64,000 nucleotides of DNA from Pseudoduganella armeniaca (GTDB lineage Bacteria > Pseudomonadota > Gammaproteobacteria > Burkholderiales > Burkholderiaceae_D). Where the stretch lies: positions 2,666,001 to 2,730,000 of the forward strand of contig NZ_CP028324.1 in the NCBI RefSeq assembly GCF_003028855.1, given 5' to 3'. Position 1 is the first letter of the stretch, and each line of letters opens with the position of its first letter. The translations under genes and the position numbers were made by a program. Below the pieces are notes generated by a model, which was not told the DNA's origin, searched no databases, and saw only the letters and a list, made by a program, of their open reading frames with translations. Shown here piece after piece: positions 53,256 through 63,548 of this stretch.

Positions 53256-56200
53256 ATGACCAACCCGCCACAACGCAGCTGGCGCGAGCGGCTCTCCGCG
53301 CTGTACGGCTCGTCGATCTACGGGTCGCTGTTGCTGGTCGTGCTGGTGGGGCTGGTGTTCCCGGCCATCGTCGGCAGTTACCTGCTGATCGGCGTGCGCG
53401 AGCACCAGGCCGCGCGGACGGCGCTGAACGAGGCGCTGCAGCGCAATGCCGACATCCTGGCGCTGGGCATGCAGGAGTCGCTGTGGAACATGAACGCCGA
53501 CTCGGCCCAGCTGCTGGCCGAATCGGTCATGCGCGACCGCTCGGTCGTGCGCGTTGCCGTGACGGGGCAGGGCGATACGCCGTTCATCCACCTGGCCGCG
53601 CCGGCGCGCGCGCTGGGCAACGTGGTGCGGGCCGAGCGCGACGTCAACGTGCGCGGCGAACGGATCGGCCGCATCGTCGTCGAGATGGACGACGCCCGCA
53701 GCCGCCAGGAGCTGCGCGGCAAGCAGCGCTCCTACGTGTTCGTGCTGGCGGCCCAGCTGTCGGTCTCGCTGGTGCTGATCATCCTGCTGTTGAACCGGCG
53801 CGTGATCCAGCCGCTGCGCAAGCTGATGCGCTTTTCGTCGCGGCTGTCGCAAGGCGACTTCGAGACGCGGCTGGACGTGCACGGCAGCGACGAACTGGGC
53901 CGCCTGGGCAGCCAGCTGGAAACCACCCGCGCCGCCATCCGCCGCCTGTTCGACGACGTGCGCCAGCGCGAGGAGCGCTTCCGCACCATCGTCACGCAGG
54001 TGCCGGGCGCCGTGTTCCGCTTCCGCCCGGACGGCCCGATCGAATTCGTCAGCGACGCCATCGAGGATATCTCCGGCTACACGGCCGCGCAGCTGATGCG
54101 CGGCACCACCCACGCGTGGGTCAACCTGATCACGCCGGAAGACCGGCGCGCCCAGCGCCAGGCCGTCAAGCAGGCCATCGCGGAAAACCGGCCATACGAA
54201 TCGGAATACCGCATCGTCGACGCCACCGGCACGCAGCGCTGGGTGCAGGAAGTCGGGCAGCCGCAGATCCCCGCCGACGGCAGCGAACCGTGGGTGGACG
54301 GCATCCTGTCCGACATCAGCGAGCGCAAGGACAACGAGATGCGCATCGAGGCGCTGCTGGCCGAGCAGAGCGCGATCCTGGACAACGTGATGTTCGGCGT
54401 CAGTTTCGTGCGTCATCGGACCATCATGTCGGTCAACCGGCGCTGCGAGGAACTGTTCGGCTATGGCCCCGGCGAGATGGTGGGCAAGTCGACGGCGATC
54501 TTCTTCCCCAACGAGAGCGACTTCGAACAGGCCGGCGCGCGCCAGTATCCGATCCTGGGCCGCGGCGAGTACTTCAGCGAGGAACGCCAGTACCGGCGCC
54601 GCGACGGCAGCCTGTTCTGGTGCCTCGTCAGCGGCTGCGCGATCGACCAGAACCGGCCGAACGACGGCAGCATCTGGGTCTACGCGGACGTCACCGCGCG
54701 CAGGGAAGCGGAAGAGAAGCTGCGCCTGTCCGCCACGGTGCTGGAGCACATCGGCGACGCCGTCATGGTGGTCGATGCGGCCGGCCGCATCGTCGCCGTC
54801 AATCCCGCCTTCACGCAGATCACCGGCTACACGGAAAGCGAGGCGCTGGGCCAGGACCTGTACCTGACGCGCTCGAGCCGCCACGACGACACGCTGCGCG
54901 AGGAGCTGTGGCGCCAGCTGGTGGAGACGGGCTACTGGTACGGCGAACTGTGGTGCGTGCGCAAGAATGGCGAGCAGTTCCTGGAGGAGCTGACCATCAC
55001 CGCCGTGCGCAGCACGCCCGACAACGGCGCCGAAGCCGAGGCCAAGGCCGAGCAGGCCGGCGCGCCCGTGACGCACTACGTCGCCGTGTTCAGCGACATC
55101 ACGCAGGTCAAGCAGTCGCAGGAAAAGCTCGATCACATGGCGCACCACGATCCGCTGACGCAACTGCCCAACCGGCTGCTGTTCAACGACCGCCTGCAGC
55201 ACGCGATCGACCGCGCCGCGCGCACGGGCGACCAGCTGGCGCTGCTGTTCATCGACCTGGACCGCTTCAAGACCGTCAACGATACGCTGGGTCACCATAT
55301 CGGCGACGAGCTGCTGGTGCAGGTGGCGCGCGCGCTGGCCGGCAAGCTGCGCGATGGCGACACGCTGGCGCGCCTGGGCGGCGACGAATTCGTCGTGCTG
55401 CTGGAGGACGTCGAGGGCCAGTACGGCACCACGCTGGTGGCCGAGAAGCTGGTGGCGATGTTCGAGCAGCCGTTCCTGGTCGCCGGCCATGAGCTGTTCG
55501 TCACCTGCAGCGTGGGCGTCAGCCTGTACCCGCACGACGCGACCGACCTGAACATGCTGATCCGGAATGCCGACGTGGCGATGTACCAGGCCAAGGCGCG
55601 CGGCCGCAACGGCTACCGCTTCTACGCGCCGGAAATGAGCGGCGAGGGCGTGGCCCGGCTGCAGTTGGAAACCTACTTGCGTCGCGCGATCGAGAAGGAC
55701 GAGATCTTCCTGCACTATCAGCCGCAGGTGGAGATCGACACCGGCCGCCTGATCGGCGTGGAGGCGCTGGTGCGCTGGAACCATCCGCAACTGGGGCTGG
55801 TACCGCCATTCCGCTTCATTCCGCTGGCCGAGGACACCGGCTTCATCAACCAGCTGGGCCAGTGGGTGCTGCAGCAAGCCTGCCGCCAGATGGTACGCTG
55901 GCAGGAGGCCGGCCTGGACGTGCCGAAGATCGCCGTCAACCTCTCCGTGCGCCAGTTCGAGCGCGGCACCATCGTCGAGGTGGTCGGCGCGATCCTGCGC
56001 GAGACCGGGCTGGCAGCCGAGCGCCTGCAGCTGGAGGTGACGGAGTCGCTGATCATGAACACGGGCGACGCGCTGGCCTACATCAACGGCCTGCACGCGA
56101 TCGGCGTCAGCCTGGCCATCGACGATTTCGGCACCGGCTACTCTTCGCTGGCCTACCTGAAGCAGATGCCGGTGCAGACGCTGAAGATCGACCGCTCCTT

Positions 56201-56435
56201 CATCAAGGACATCTCGACCGACGTCAACGACGAAGCCATCGCGATCGCCATCATCCAGCTCGGCAAGAGCATGAACCTGTCCGTCATTGCCGAAGGCGTC
56301 GAGACGGACGAGCAGGCCGCGTTCCTGCTGCGGCACGGCTGCAACCGTGCGCAAGGCTACCTGTACAGCCGGCCCGTGGCGCCGGAAGAGCTGCTGGCGC
56401 GCTGGCGCGCCCAACCTGGAACCCTGGACCGATAA
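53256..56435 (+). CDS. Membrane PAS-GGDEF-EAL c-di-GMP turnover protein
   Basis: The 1059-residue protein has transmembrane helices near residues 22-45 and 165-185 around a periplasmic sensor, then HAMP, three PAS domains (about 245-365, 370-490, 490-620), GGDEF (LARLGGDEFVVLL, with DLDRF and the I-site RDGD) and EAL (GVEALVRWNHP, NLSVRQF, DDFGTGYSSL). All catalytic residues I can check are present in both halves, so it could make and break c-di-GMP. It is 3 bp before the molybdenum hydroxylase gene, perhaps by chance of operon packing. Confidence 0.94.
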   Translation: MTNPPQRSWRERLSALYGSSIYGSLLLVVLVGLVFPAIVGSYLLIGVREHQAARTALNEALQRNADILALGMQESLWNMNADSAQLLAESVMRDRSVVRVAVTGQGDTPFIHLAAPARALGNVVRAERDVNVRGERIGRIVVEMDDARSRQELRGKQRSYVFVLAAQLSVSLVLIILLLNRRVIQPLRKLMRFSSRLSQGDFETRLDVHGSDELGRLGSQLETTRAAIRRLFDDVRQREERFRTIVTQVPGAVFRFRPDGPIEFVSDAIEDISGYTAAQLMRGTTHAWVNLITPEDRRAQRQAVKQAIAENRPYESEYRIVDATGTQRWVQEVGQPQIPADGSEPWVDGILSDISERKDNEMRIEALLAEQSAILDNVMFGVSFVRHRTIMSVNRRCEELFGYGPGEMVGKSTAIFFPNESDFEQAGARQYPILGRGEYFSEERQYRRRDGSLFWCLVSGCAIDQNRPNDGSIWVYADVTARREAEEKLRLSATVLEHIGDAVMVVDAAGRIVAVNPAFTQITGYTESEALGQDLYLTRSSRHDDTLREELWRQLVETGYWYGELWCVRKNGEQFLEELTITAVRSTPDNGAEAEAKAEQAGAPVTHYVAVFSDITQVKQSQEKLDHMAHHDPLTQLPNRLLFNDRLQHAIDRAARTGDQLALLFIDLDRFKTVNDTLGHHIGDELLVQVARALAGKLRDGDTLARLGGDEFVVLLEDVEGQYGTTLVAEKLVAMFEQPFLVAGHELFVTCSVGVSLYPHDATDLNMLIRNADVAMYQAKARGRNGYRFYAPEMSGEGVARLQLETYLRRAIEKDEIFLHYQPQVEIDTGRLIGVEALVRWNHPQLGLVPPFRFIPLAEDTGFINQLGQWVLQQACRQMVRWQEAGLDVPKIAVNLSVRQFERGTIVEVVGAILRETGLAAERLQLEVTESLIMNTGDALAYINGLHAIGVSLAIDDFGTGYSSLAYLKQMPVQTLKIDRSFIKDISTDVNDEAIAIAIIQLGKSMNLSVIAEGVETDEQAAFLLRHGCNRAQGYLYSRPVAPEELLARWRAQPGTLDR

Positions 56436-56438
56436 CCG

Positions 56439-58705
56439 ATGCTTGGACCGAAGAAGATCTCACGCCGCCGTTTCCTGCTCGCCGGTGCCGGCGCGGCCGG
56501 CGCCCTGCTGGTGGGCTGGGGCGTGGCGCCACCGCGCCAGCGCCTGAAGGCGCAGGCGGCGCTGCCGGTGGCGCGCGACGCCGTCGCGCTCAATGGCTGG
56601 GTGGCCATCGCCCCGGACAACAGCGTGTCCATCGTGGTGCCGCGCGCCGAGATGGGGCAGGGCGTGCATACGGCGCTGCCGATGCTGCTGGCCGAGGAAC
56701 TCGAGGTGCCGCTGGCGGCCGTGAAGATCGTCGCGGCGCCGCAGGACAAGATCTACGCCAACCTGGCCGTGATGCGCGAAAACCTGCCGTTCCATCCGGA
56801 TGACGCGGGTTACACCAAGGCCGCCGCGCAGTGGGGCCTGGCCAAGGTGGCGCGCGAGCTGGGCATCAACCTGACCGGCGGGTCGTCGAGCATCAAGGAC
56901 CTGTGGCTGCCGATGCGCGAGGCCGGCAGCACCGCGCGCGGCCTGCTGATCGCCGCCGCCAGCCGGGCCTGGAAGGTGGCGCCGGAGCAGGTGCGCAGCG
57001 CGGACGGCTGGCTGTACCACGACAGCAGCGGCCGCAAGGCCAGCTACGGCAGCCTGGCCGCCGCCGCCGCGCAGGAGACCCCTTACCAAGTGCCGCTGAA
57101 GGAGCCGCACGCGTTCCGCCTGATCGGCCGTGCCGAGCCGCGGCGCGATGCGCGCATCAAGAGCGATGGCACGGCGCGCTTCGGCATCGACGCGCGGCCG
57201 GAAGGCATGGTGTACGCCGCGCTGCGGATGGCGCCGACCATCGGCGGTACCATCGCCGGCATCAATCCGGCCAGCGTGCTGGCCATGCCCGGGGTGCTGA
57301 GCGTGATCGACTTTACCGGCGCGCTGCGCGGCCAGACCGGGGCCCAGGCCGGCGTGGCCGTGGTGGCACGCACGTTCTGGCAGGCCAGCCAGGCCGCGGC
57401 CGCGCTGGCCGTGCGCTGGGAGGCCGGACCGCACGCGACCTTGTCGACGCAGGCGCTGTTCGCCAGCCTGGAGGCCGCGCTGGACGGCGGCGACGAACAC
57501 GTCTATCACAGCCGCGGCGACGTCGACGGTGTCGGCACTGGCGCGCGCGTGATCCGCGCCGAGTACCGCGCCCCCTTGCTGGCCCATGCGGCGATGGAGC
57601 CGGTCAACTGCACGGCCCAGGTCAGCGGCGGCAAGGTGCGCCTGTGGTTGTCCACGCAGGCGCCGTCGATCGCCGTTGCCATCGCGGCGCAGGTGGCGGA
57701 CGTGGACCCGGCCGACGTCGAGCTGCACGAGCACCTGCTGGGCGGCGGCTTCGGCCGGCGCCTGGAAGGCGACATGGTGGCGCAGGCCGTGGCCATCGCG
57801 CGCGAATGCCAGGGCCGCCCCGTGCAGATGATCTGGTCGCGCGAGGACGACGTGATCCACGACGTCTACCGGCCGGCGGCGCTGGCGCGCTTCCAGGCCA
57901 CGCTGGACGCGGCCGGCACGATCCTGACCTGGCAGTGCCGTGCCGCCAGCGGGGCGCTGGGGCACCAGTTCGCGCGCCGCAACCTGGGCCTGCCGGCGGG
58001 CGGGCCGGACAGGAGCACCGTCGAGGGCGCATACGACATGCAGTACGAGATCCCGCACCAGCGCATCGCCCACGTGGCCGTGGACACGCCGGTGCCGCTG
58101 GGGAACTGGCGCTCCGTGGGCCACTCGCAGAACGCCTTCTTCAAGGAGAGCTTCATCGACGAGATGGCGCATGCGGCCGGCAAGGACCCGGTCGCGCTGC
58201 GCCGTGCAATGCTGCTGGAGCACCCGCGCGATCTGGCCGTGCTGGATGCCGCCGTGAAGCGTGCCGGCACGCCGCCGCCGGGCCGCGCCCATGGCGTGGC
58301 GCTGCACCAGAGCTTCGGCTCGGTCGTGGCGCAGGTGGCGGAGGTGTCGGTGGAGGGCAAGGAGATCCGCGTGCACCGGGTGGTGTGCGCGATCGACTGC
58401 GGCCTGGCCGTCAACCCGAACCTGGTGGCGCAGCAGATGGAATCGTCGGTGGTGTTCGGCCTGTCGGCCGCGCTGGGCGGCGAGATCACCATCAAGGACG
58501 GCAAGGTCGAGCAGAGCAATTTCGGCGACTATCCGGTGCTGCGCATGCAGCAGGCGCCCATCGTCGAGACCATCATCAACCTCTCCACCGAGCCGCCCGA
58601 GGGGTAGGGGAGCCGGGCGTGCCGCCGGTGGCGCCGGCGGTGGCCAATGCCGTGTTCAAGCTGACGGGGCAGCGCTTGCGCAGCCTGCCGCTAAGGTTGG
58701 CTTGA
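56439..58705 (+). CDS. Molybdenum hydroxylase large subunit (isoquinoline/aldehyde oxidoreductase type), frameshifted near the end
   Basis: A Tat signal (RRRFLLAGAGAAGALL) precedes a xanthine-dehydrogenase-family Mo subunit with PRAEMGQGVHTAL, EHLLGGGFGRRLEGD, and PLGNWRSVGHSQNAFF. The last conserved block GVGEPGVPPVAPAVANAVF is in another frame. One missing G in the run 58601-58604 makes TAG at 58605; repaired, the protein continues 35 residues to 58705. The 2Fe-2S small subunit that such enzymes need is not adjacent. It is Tat-exported, so probably periplasmic. Confidence 0.85.
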
Positions 58706-58740
58706 GCCCATGGTGTCCGGCCACCGGCGCGTGAACCCAT

Positions 58741-58793
58741 GGTGTCAGGCACCTATCTGCGGGTCGAAGACCCGCAGATAGGTGCCTGACACC
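58741..58793. repeat. 25-bp inverted repeat, family B
   Basis: Arms 58741-58765 and 58769-58793 are exact complements with loop gaa. The outer part is ggtgtcaggcacctatc; the inner arm is tgcgggtc/gacccgca. A degenerate partial copy (cccatggtgtccggccaccgg) lies at 58708. It lies between two convergent genes. Confidence 0.85.
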
Positions 58794-58799
58794 GGCGTT

Positions 58800-59270
58800 T
58801 CATCGAATGTAATATCCCGACACCCGCCAACTGCCATCCGCCTCGCGCACCGGCGTCACCGTCTCCACCGCCTGCTCCTTGTTGGCGAACTGCGTGGTGT
58901 ACTGGATCACCACGTACTGGCCGTCCGGCAGCCCGGGCAGCGTTTTGGTGAACGAGGCCGACTTCAGCGCCCGGTCGCCCACCGAGCCGAGCGCGCCGCG
59001 CAGCTGGCGCATCGTGGCTTCCCACTGCTGTTGCGGTACGGCGGCGCGAAAGGACGCGGCGCCGTCGCGCCAGGACGCGGCGTAATTGCCCGCGTCGACC
59101 TGTGCCAGCCAGCGCTCGGCCGCTTCCTGCGCGTCGGCCACGGATTCGGGTTCCTGTGCCCAGGCGGGGGCGGCCAGCAGCGCGCCCGCCAGGACCGCAC
59201 CGTGCCAGCGGACATCGTCGGCATTGCCATTCGCATCGCTACCTCCACCAAGTCGTTGACATGGTGTCAT
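58800..59270 (-). CDS. DUF4019 protein, probably secreted
   Basis: The mature part (EPESVADAQEAAERWLAQVD, then NYAASWRDGAASFRAAVPQQQW) is the DUF4019 family, function unknown. A signal sequence (AVLAGALLAAPAWAQ) precedes it. The start is unclear: the in-frame ATG at 59270 overlaps a TACAAT that looks like a -10 box, while the ATG at 59236 with a perfect GGAGG is out of frame by one base. Either the start is weak or there is one base too many in the 5' part. Confidence 0.72.
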   Translation of the reverse strand: MTPCQRLGGGSDANGNADDVRWHGAVLAGALLAAPAWAQEPESVADAQEAAERWLAQVDAGNYAASWRDGAASFRAAVPQQQWEATMRQLRGALGSVGDRALKSASFTKTLPGLPDGQYVVIQYTTQFANKEQAVETVTPVREADGSWRVSGYYIR

Positions 59271-59309
59271 TGTAGCGGCCGGCCGCGCGCATGTCGCCCG
59301 CTAAAACCT

Positions 59310-61013
59310 TCAGTGCGCCAGCGCCAACTGCTGGCGCGGCGTTGCCGCATTGCCGCGCAGCCGGAAGGAGCCGACCGCCCGGGACAGCCCGGTCGCCTGC
59401 TCGCGCAGGCTTTCCGCCGCTGCCGCCGCCTCTTCCACCAGGGCGGCGTTTTGCTGGGTGATCTCGTCCATCATCGACACCGCCCGGCTCACTTCCACGA
59501 TGCCGGTGGTCTGCTCGGCGCTCGCCGCCGTGATGCCGGCCATGATGCCTTCCAGCTGGCTGACCGCCTGCACCACCTGGTTCATCGTCGCGCCAGCCTC
59601 GTCGACCATGCGCGCACCCTGTTCCACCCGGCCGGTCGAGTCGCCGATCAGTTCCTTGATCTCGCGCGCGGCGGCCGCACTGCGTTGTGCCAGGTTGCGC
59701 ACTTCCGACGCCACGACCGCGAAACCGCGGCCCTGTTCGCCGGCACGCGCGGCCTCCACGGCGGCATTGAGCGCCAGGATATTGGTCTGGAACGCGATGC
59801 CGTCGATGACGCTGGTGATGTTGCCGATACGTGTCGAGCTTTCGCGGATGGCGCCCATGGTTTCGACGACCTTCGACACCACCTCGCCGCCCCGGCCGGC
59901 AATCGCGGAGGCATTCGCGGCCAGCCGGTTGGCTTCGCCCGCATCGCTGGCGTTCTGCTGCACCGTGTGCGTCAGCGTCTCCATCGAACTGGCGGTCTGC
60001 TGCAGCGAACTGGCCTGCGATTCCGTGCGTTCGGACAGGTTCGCATTGCCGCGTGCGATCTCGTCGGTGGCCACCGCCATTTCCTCGGTGCTGGCCGTGA
60101 TCCGTCCGACGATGCCGGTCAGGTTGGCGTTGATGGTGGCGATGGCACGCATCAGGACACCAACCTCGTCATCGTGCTGTACCCGCACTTCCTCGGTCAG
60201 GTCGCCTTGCGCGATCCTGCTGGCCGCCGCGATGGCGGTGGCCAGGTTGCGTTGCATGTAGCGGTACACCAGCAGCAGGCACGTCACTGTGCCGCCCACG
60301 GAGAGGGCCAGCAGCACCACGGCGAGCGCGAATGCGGTGCGGGTTTCCTGTTCCGCCTGCGCGACGGCGGCCCCCGTCCGGGTATCGAGCATCGCCAGGA
60401 ATTCGTTCAGCGGCCGCATGATGGTGGCCTTGTTGCGGTGGTAGGTGGCGTCGTGCATGATGCGCCGCGCCATGTCCAGGTCCGGCGCGTCCTTGCGCGT
60501 GAAGCCGCCCTTGCCGTCGTCGAACAGGCCCTTGACCGCGTTCATGGCGATCACTTCGGTTTTCACCAGGCCGTCCGAGTTGGCCTGGGCTTCCTTCAGC
60601 TTGCCGAACTCCTGCTCGGTGAAGCCGGCCTGCCGCATCATTTCCTGCAACGCAATGGCGGGCCCGGTCGCCGGCGGCACCGGCATGGCGCCGGCCACGA
60701 AGTCCCAATAGATCCGGTCGTAGTTTTCCGGCCGCGGCCGTTTGCCGTTGCGGATATCCAGTATCGCCAGGTATTGCTGCTCATAGCTCGGGTCGCCCGA
60801 GACGACATAGGTGCGCGCCAGGCGCGTCAGGTCGTCCGAGCTTTGCCGCAACTCGTCGGCCAGCATGTAGGATTGATAGCGGGTCTGGCTGGCGGCCGTG
60901 ACGGCGGCCTGTTTGTCGGCCACGCGCAGCAGCGCCCACAGGGTCAGGCAGGCCAGTAACAGGGTGAGAAGGAAAGTCGCGATGAAAGCTTGCTTGATCG
61001 ATAAATGGCGCAT
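59310..61013 (-). CDS. Methyl-accepting chemotaxis protein
   Basis: This 567-residue receptor has helix 1 at residues 9-29 and helix 2 near 205-228. The periplasmic part is a long helical domain (SSDDLTRLARTYVVSGDPSY, ENYDRIYWDFVAG), then HAMP and the signalling hairpin tip IDGIAFQTNILALNAAVEAA. The ligand is unknown. It resembles the receptor at 32540 only in the cytoplasmic part. Confidence 0.93.
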   Translation of the reverse strand: MRHLSIKQAFIATFLLTLLLACLTLWALLRVADKQAAVTAASQTRYQSYMLADELRQSSDDLTRLARTYVVSGDPSYEQQYLAILDIRNGKRPRPENYDRIYWDFVAGAMPVPPATGPAIALQEMMRQAGFTEQEFGKLKEAQANSDGLVKTEVIAMNAVKGLFDDGKGGFTRKDAPDLDMARRIMHDATYHRNKATIMRPLNEFLAMLDTRTGAAVAQAEQETRTAFALAVVLLALSVGGTVTCLLLVYRYMQRNLATAIAAASRIAQGDLTEEVRVQHDDEVGVLMRAIATINANLTGIVGRITASTEEMAVATDEIARGNANLSERTESQASSLQQTASSMETLTHTVQQNASDAGEANRLAANASAIAGRGGEVVSKVVETMGAIRESSTRIGNITSVIDGIAFQTNILALNAAVEAARAGEQGRGFAVVASEVRNLAQRSAAAAREIKELIGDSTGRVEQGARMVDEAGATMNQVVQAVSQLEGIMAGITAASAEQTTGIVEVSRAVSMMDEITQQNAALVEEAAAAAESLREQATGLSRAVGSFRLRGNAATPRQQLALAH

Positions 61014-61382
61014 GGCGGGCCCCGGAAAAGTGCGTTGAGCTGAGCAAACAGTAGCGCCAGATCAAAAACGCTGTCCAGCGTTGCTTGCAAATTGCCAGCC
61101 CGGCGGGGCCGTTTGTCGGCTCGTGGGTACAGACTTGCCAGCACGTCATGAGCGTCGTGACAAGCTTGATGGCGCGGCCCGTCGCGGCAGCCGCGCCCGC
61201 GTTGTCGGCACGTCATTCATGCCAGGCAAGCTGTGGTGAAAGTGTGCGATCCGGCACCGTCAACGACCCGAAGCGTGCGCCTGTCGTTGATTTCCAAAGT
61301 GCAATACACCATACTGAATGGTAATTTCTGACAGCGCCAGCCCAACGGGTGGCGCCAACCCGCGCCTGCCGGCGTGTAAGCC
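61014..61382. other. Gene-free divergent region
   Basis: This lies between the divergent chemotaxis receptor and TPR-GGDEF genes. No gene, repeat or clear -35/-10 pair was recognised; it presumably holds both promoters. Confidence 0.4.
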
Positions 61383-63446
61383 ATGACCGTTCTTTTCCTG
61401 TTTGCTTCCCTGCGCCGCGCTACCCTGGCGGGCGCCGTGCTGCTGGCAACGTTGTTGTGCGCCGCGCCCGCCCGGGCCGACGACGCCGCGCTGCTGGCGG
61501 AACTGCGCGCCATCTCCGACCTGTCGTACAGCGCCAACCCGGCCGCCATCAAGCGGCTCGAGGAGCTGCGCGCGACCTTGCCGCAGAACGTGTCCTACCG
61601 CGTGCAGCGCGAGCTGCTGCTGACGCGCAATTCGCTGCAGCGCGATGCCGGCCAGGCCGAGCAGGCCGCCGAGACGCTGGACACGCTGCGTGAACTGGCA
61701 CAGGCCAACAACGACCGCGACACCGTGCTGCTGGCCCGCCTGGGTCGCGCCGACCGCCTGCTGGACCAGGGCAAGCCGATGCAGGTGCTGGCCTTGCTGG
61801 ACGCGCTGCGCCCGCAACTGGGCGCGCATCCGTCCCGCCTGCTGCAGAACTGGCTGGACCTGGCCTATGGCGACGCCTACAGCGGCACCAGCCAGTTCGA
61901 CAAGGCACTCAGCCGCTACCTGGCCGTGCTGAGCCGCACCGAAGGAGACGACGTGGCGACGTTGCGCGAGCGGCTGCAGGTCATGATGCTGATCAGCCGC
62001 CTGTACGTCAACATGAACAATCCGGAGAAGGGCCTGGCGATGGCGACCAGCGCGCTGGACACGTATCGCAGCGTGATGCCGGCGCGGCCGATGGCCTGGC
62101 TGCTGTTCGCGCAGGGCACCGCGTATATCTCGCTGGAGCGCAATGCCGAAGGCCTGGCCGCCTTCGAAGCGGCGCTGGCGACGGCCGAGCGGGCCGGCCT
62201 GGTGGCGATGGAGGGCGTCATCCTCGGCAACGTCGCCGATCACTACCTGCGTGCCAAGGAATACGCCAAGGCGGAAAAGGCGTCGCGCCGCGCGCTGGTC
62301 AAATCGGTGCAGGTCAACGACGTCAGCTCGGTCCTGATGGCCAAGGCCAACCTGGGCTTCGCGCTGGGCGGCCAGGGCAAGCTCGATGCCGCGCTGCCGT
62401 ACATCCGCGAGGTGATCGACGACCTGCGCAGCTCGAATTCGCTGGGGGACCTGGTCAACATGCTGGACGAAACCAGCCGCATGTTCGAAGCGGCCGGCCG
62501 CTCGCAGGAAGCGCTGCGCTTCGTGCGCGACCAGCAGACGGTGCAGAAAAAACTGCTGGTGTCGGAGCGCGACCAGGCCGTGGCCGCGCTGCAGGAAAAA
62601 TTCGAGGCGGACCGGCGCCAGCGCCAGATCGACCAGCTGGCGCGCGACAACCAGGTCAAGGACACGGTCATCAGCAACAAGCGCCAGGAGCAGCTGATCA
62701 TCGCCGTGGCGGCCGCGCTGCTGCTGGCGGCCGGCGTGTTCGTCTACGTTCAGTACCGCCGCGCGCGGCGCGCCAACGCGGCGCTGGCGCGCCTGAACGT
62801 GCAGCTGGAATACCACGCCACGCGCGATCCGCTGACGGGGCTGTTCAACCGGCGTGTGTTCACGGAGCGCATGCAGCGCCGTGCCGGCCTGCCCGAAGCG
62901 GAACGGCGCCAGCAGCGCGGCAGCGGTGTCGACGTCTTGACGATCATCGACATCGACCACTTCAAGTCGATCAACGACCGCTGGGGCCACGCCGTGGGCG
63001 ACCGCACCCTGGTCGAAGTGGCGCGCCGGCTGACGGAGGCCGTGCGCACCAGCGACATGGTGCTGCGCTGGGGCGGCGAGGAATTCCTCGTGTTCGCGCC
63101 GGGCGTGCCGGTGGACCAGGTGGATGGCATGGTCGAGCGCCTGCTGGCCGCGATCGGCACGCTGCCGGTCGATTGCGGCGACGTCCAGGTGCCGGTGAAG
63201 ATCAGCGCCGGCGCCGTGCCGATGCCGTTCTGCGATCTGCCGGAAACCCAGTTCAGCTGGGAGAAGGCGGTGCAACTGGCGGACATGGGGCTGTACCACG
63301 CCAAGACGCATGGCCGCAACCGCGCGGTCGTCGTGGCCGGCCTGGCCGAACCCGTGCGCCCGTCGCTGGCGCGCACCGAGAGCGATTTCGACGGCGCGGT
63401 GGCGCAGGGTATCGTGCAGGTCGCCGTGGTGGCCGGGCCGGACTGA
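61383..63446 (+). CDS. TPR-containing diguanylate cyclase
   Basis: A signal peptide (AVLLATLLCAAPARA) leads to a periplasmic array of TPR-like helices (about residues 35-370) and a coiled coil (QEKFEADRRQRQIDQLARD). One membrane helix follows near 438-458 (LIIAVAAALLLAAGVFVYVQ), then a cytoplasmic GGDEF domain with RWGGEEFLVFAPG, IDIDHFKSIND and the I-site RTSD. All catalytic residues are present, so it should make c-di-GMP. The length (687) is usual for this type. Confidence 0.93.
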   Translation: MTVLFLFASLRRATLAGAVLLATLLCAAPARADDAALLAELRAISDLSYSANPAAIKRLEELRATLPQNVSYRVQRELLLTRNSLQRDAGQAEQAAETLDTLRELAQANNDRDTVLLARLGRADRLLDQGKPMQVLALLDALRPQLGAHPSRLLQNWLDLAYGDAYSGTSQFDKALSRYLAVLSRTEGDDVATLRERLQVMMLISRLYVNMNNPEKGLAMATSALDTYRSVMPARPMAWLLFAQGTAYISLERNAEGLAAFEAALATAERAGLVAMEGVILGNVADHYLRAKEYAKAEKASRRALVKSVQVNDVSSVLMAKANLGFALGGQGKLDAALPYIREVIDDLRSSNSLGDLVNMLDETSRMFEAAGRSQEALRFVRDQQTVQKKLLVSERDQAVAALQEKFEADRRQRQIDQLARDNQVKDTVISNKRQEQLIIAVAAALLLAAGVFVYVQYRRARRANAALARLNVQLEYHATRDPLTGLFNRRVFTERMQRRAGLPEAERRQQRGSGVDVLTIIDIDHFKSINDRWGHAVGDRTLVEVARRLTEAVRTSDMVLRWGGEEFLVFAPGVPVDQVDGMVERLLAAIGTLPVDCGDVQVPVKISAGAVPMPFCDLPETQFSWEKAVQLADMGLYHAKTHGRNRAVVVAGLAEPVRPSLARTESDFDGAVAQGIVQVAVVAGPD

Positions 63447-63548
63447 CTGCGCCGGTCGCATTCGCGCAACGGCGGCCAGCACCGGCGTTGCACATCCGTC
63501 CAGCCGGCCTATACTGACGTGGCACCCGCCGCCACGCAGGAGAGCCGC

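Noticed and set aside
53067..56414. Minus-strand open frame continuing upstream of the DUF1993 start
   Set aside because: It is the shadow of the PAS-GGDEF-EAL gene; only the part after 53066, with its AAGGAG, is DUF1993.
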